This document shows positions 12,908-14,152 of a DNA stretch of 14,152 nucleotides, in pieces. The DNA is from Chloroflexota bacterium (lineage in GTDB: Bacteria; Chloroflexota; Dehalococcoidia; Lucifugimonadales; CATQGZ01), in assembly GCA_027624995.1 (NCBI GenBank), contig JAQBTI010000027.1:1-14152 (forward strand), in the 5' to 3' direction. Below the pieces are notes generated by a model. It was not told the origin of the DNA and ran no database searches. It saw only the letters and a program-made list of their open reading frames with translations. Within the stretch, counting starts at the first letter, position 1. Each line of letters starts with the position of its first letter. The position numbers were made by a program, and so were the translations under genes.

Positions 12908-14152
12908 TTGCCCGCTCCTGCAGTTGGCATCGGCCTCCTCGGCCTGGGGGTAGTGGGAAGCGGCGTCGCCAGAATCCTCAACGAGAAACGCGACAGGCTC
13001 GACGGCATGGCCGGTTGCCCCGTGCGACTAGAGGGTGTGCTAGTCCGAGACCTTGAGAAGGACCGCGACTACCTCCCGTCGTCTGGTTTGATCACCGACC
13101 GGATAGAGGACATCCTCGACAACCCCAAGGTCAATATCGTAGTTGAGCTTGTCGGCGGTCAGGATGCCGCGCTCGACTATATCCTCAAGAGCATCTCCCT
13201 GGGCAAGCACGTGGTCACAGCCAACAAGGAAGTCATGGCGCGCAACGGGTCGGATATTCTCACGTTGGCGCGTAAAAAAGGCGTCCAGGTGATGTTCGAG
13301 GCCAGTGTCGGCGGCGGCACACCGATAATATCGCCCCTGCTCCGCGACCTGGTGGCCAACGAAGTCCTGTCCATCCACGGGATCATCAACGGCACGACGA
13401 ACTACATCCTGACGAGGATGGCCAAGGACGGGGCCCGTTTCGAGGACACACTGCGCGAGGCCCAGGACCTGGGGTTTGCAGAGGCCGACCCGACTAACGA
13501 CGTGGAGGGAACGGACGCGGCATACAAACTCGCGATCTTATCCACCCTGGCCTTCCGCGCTCGGATAAAAGACACCGACGTCTATCGCGAGGGAATAACC
13601 AAGCTACACCCGAACGACTTCGTCTACGCTCGGGAGCTCGGATACCAGGTTAAGCTGCTTGCCATCGCCAGCAATCGCGACGGCGCGGTGCAGATGAGGG
13701 TCCACCCGGTCTTCGTGCCCGAGGACGTGATGCTGGCCAAGGTGGATGGCGTACTGAACGCCGTCGAGATCGAGACCGATCTGGCCGGGCGGGTCCTGTT
13801 CCACGGCAGAGGGGCCGGCTCCATGCCCACGACCAGCGCGGTCGTCGCGGACATCGTCGATGTCGCCCGCAACCTGGCGGGGAACGTCGTACCGCCGCCG
13901 CCTTTCACACTCGCGGATGACATCCGAGTGGTACCGATCAGCGAGTTGGTGACTAAGTACTATCTGCGCCTTATCGTCACGGACCGGCCGGGTGTCCTGG
14001 CACAGATAACCAGGGTGCTCGGAGACCTTCAGATCAGCATCGCCTCCATCATTCAGAAAGAGACCTATGAGATAGATCAGCGCGCTGAGATCGTCCTCAT
14101 GACCCACGAGTCCGCCGAGGACGCCATGCAACAGGCAATCGGCCGGCTCGGG
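12908..14152 (+). CDS. hom: Homoserine dehydrogenase (3' end beyond window)
   Basis: Reduces aspartate semialdehyde to homoserine in threonine/methionine synthesis; cytosolic. Domain order: Rossmann NAD(P) domain with GLLGLGVVGSGV (9-20), GKHVVTANKEVMARNG (K107), the catalytic domain with FEASVGGGTPII, INGTTNYIL and EGTDAAYKLAILS (D203 and K207), then a C-terminal ACT domain from about 351 (YYLRLIVTDRPGVLAQITRV), implying feedback by an end-product amino acid. About 415 codons are present, and the family with ACT is about 430, so only the last residues are missing. Start is TTG 12908, six codons before the NAD motif, with AGGA 10 nt upstream. TTG 12887, which overlaps the preceding TGA, is the alternative and would fit translational coupling. 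Confidence 0.95.
   Translation, partial: MPAPAVGIGLLGLGVVGSGVARILNEKRDRLDGMAGCPVRLEGVLVRDLEKDRDYLPSSGLITDRIEDILDNPKVNIVVELVGGQDAALDYILKSISLGKHVVTANKEVMARNGSDILTLARKKGVQVMFEASVGGGTPIISPLLRDLVANEVLSIHGIINGTTNYILTRMAKDGARFEDTLREAQDLGFAEADPTNDVEGTDAAYKLAILSTLAFRARIKDTDVYREGITKLHPNDFVYARELGYQVKLLAIASNRDGAVQMRVHPVFVPEDVMLAKVDGVLNAVEIETDLAGRVLFHGRGAGSMPTTSAVVADIVDVARNLAGNVVPPPPFTLADDIRVVPISELVTKYYLRLIVTDRPGVLAQITRVLGDLQISIASIIQKETYEIDQRAEIVLMTHESAEDAMQQAIGRLG

Noticed and set aside
1..14152. CRISPR arrays, phage defence systems, insertion sequences or transposases
   Set aside because: No regularly spaced direct repeats, Cas-like genes, terminal inverted repeats or transposase motifs were seen. The Fic gene is the only toxin-like candidate, and no antitoxin was found beside it.

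Overview
This is a 14.2-kb stretch of GC-rich bacterial chromosome that looks mostly like core genome with an accessory catabolic left half. The gene content suggests a Chloroflexota lineage such as SAR202 or Dehalococcoidia: a promiscuous-looking set of amidohydrolase, cyclase-family, dienelactone-hydrolase and aminotransferase genes, a DUF3179 lipoprotein, and GTG/TTG starts in about half the genes. That placement is an inference; there is no rRNA or other decisive marker here.

Left half (about 300-6260), all on the minus strand. In transcription order it holds a metal-dependent amidohydrolase, a frame-broken small zinc-ribbon/membrane protein, a cyclase-family (kynurenine-formamidase-like) hydrolase, a Fic-domain protein with its own sigma70-type promoter and two GATA-n-TATC dyads, a dienelactone hydrolase, and a PLP-dependent aminotransferase of fold type I. 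The hydrolases and the aminotransferase look like scavenging enzymes for organic compounds, but no defined pathway can be read from them. The first 296 bases are non-coding and carry a dispersed REP-like hairpin repeat.

Middle (6260-8804). A divergent intergenic region holds a perfect 23-bp dyad and separates the amidohydrolase from a plus-strand MFS transporter. The transporter is followed by a small unassigned ORF and a monofunctional GTP cyclohydrolase II (ribA).

8856-9989 (minus strand) is the most notable locus: a DUF3179 lipoprotein whose reading frame is crossed by one in-frame TGA exactly where the family has the first Cys of its CPxC motif. This gives W-TGA-P-I-C. A 6-bp GC-rich hairpin with an 8-nt loop lies 14-33 nt downstream, as in a bacterial SECIS element. 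I interpret the gene as a candidate selenoprotein with a U-x-x-C redox motif, not as a pseudogene.

Right end (10108-14152, plus strand). A good promoter precedes the conserved rpsF-ssb-rpsR operon. S6 carries a roughly 108-residue acidic Ala/Glu/Pro tail and S18 a roughly 45-residue Gly/Arg-rich basic N-terminal extension. A membrane-anchored PpiC/SurA-like peptidyl-prolyl isomerase follows, and then homoserine dehydrogenase (hom), whose C-terminal ACT domain runs off the window.
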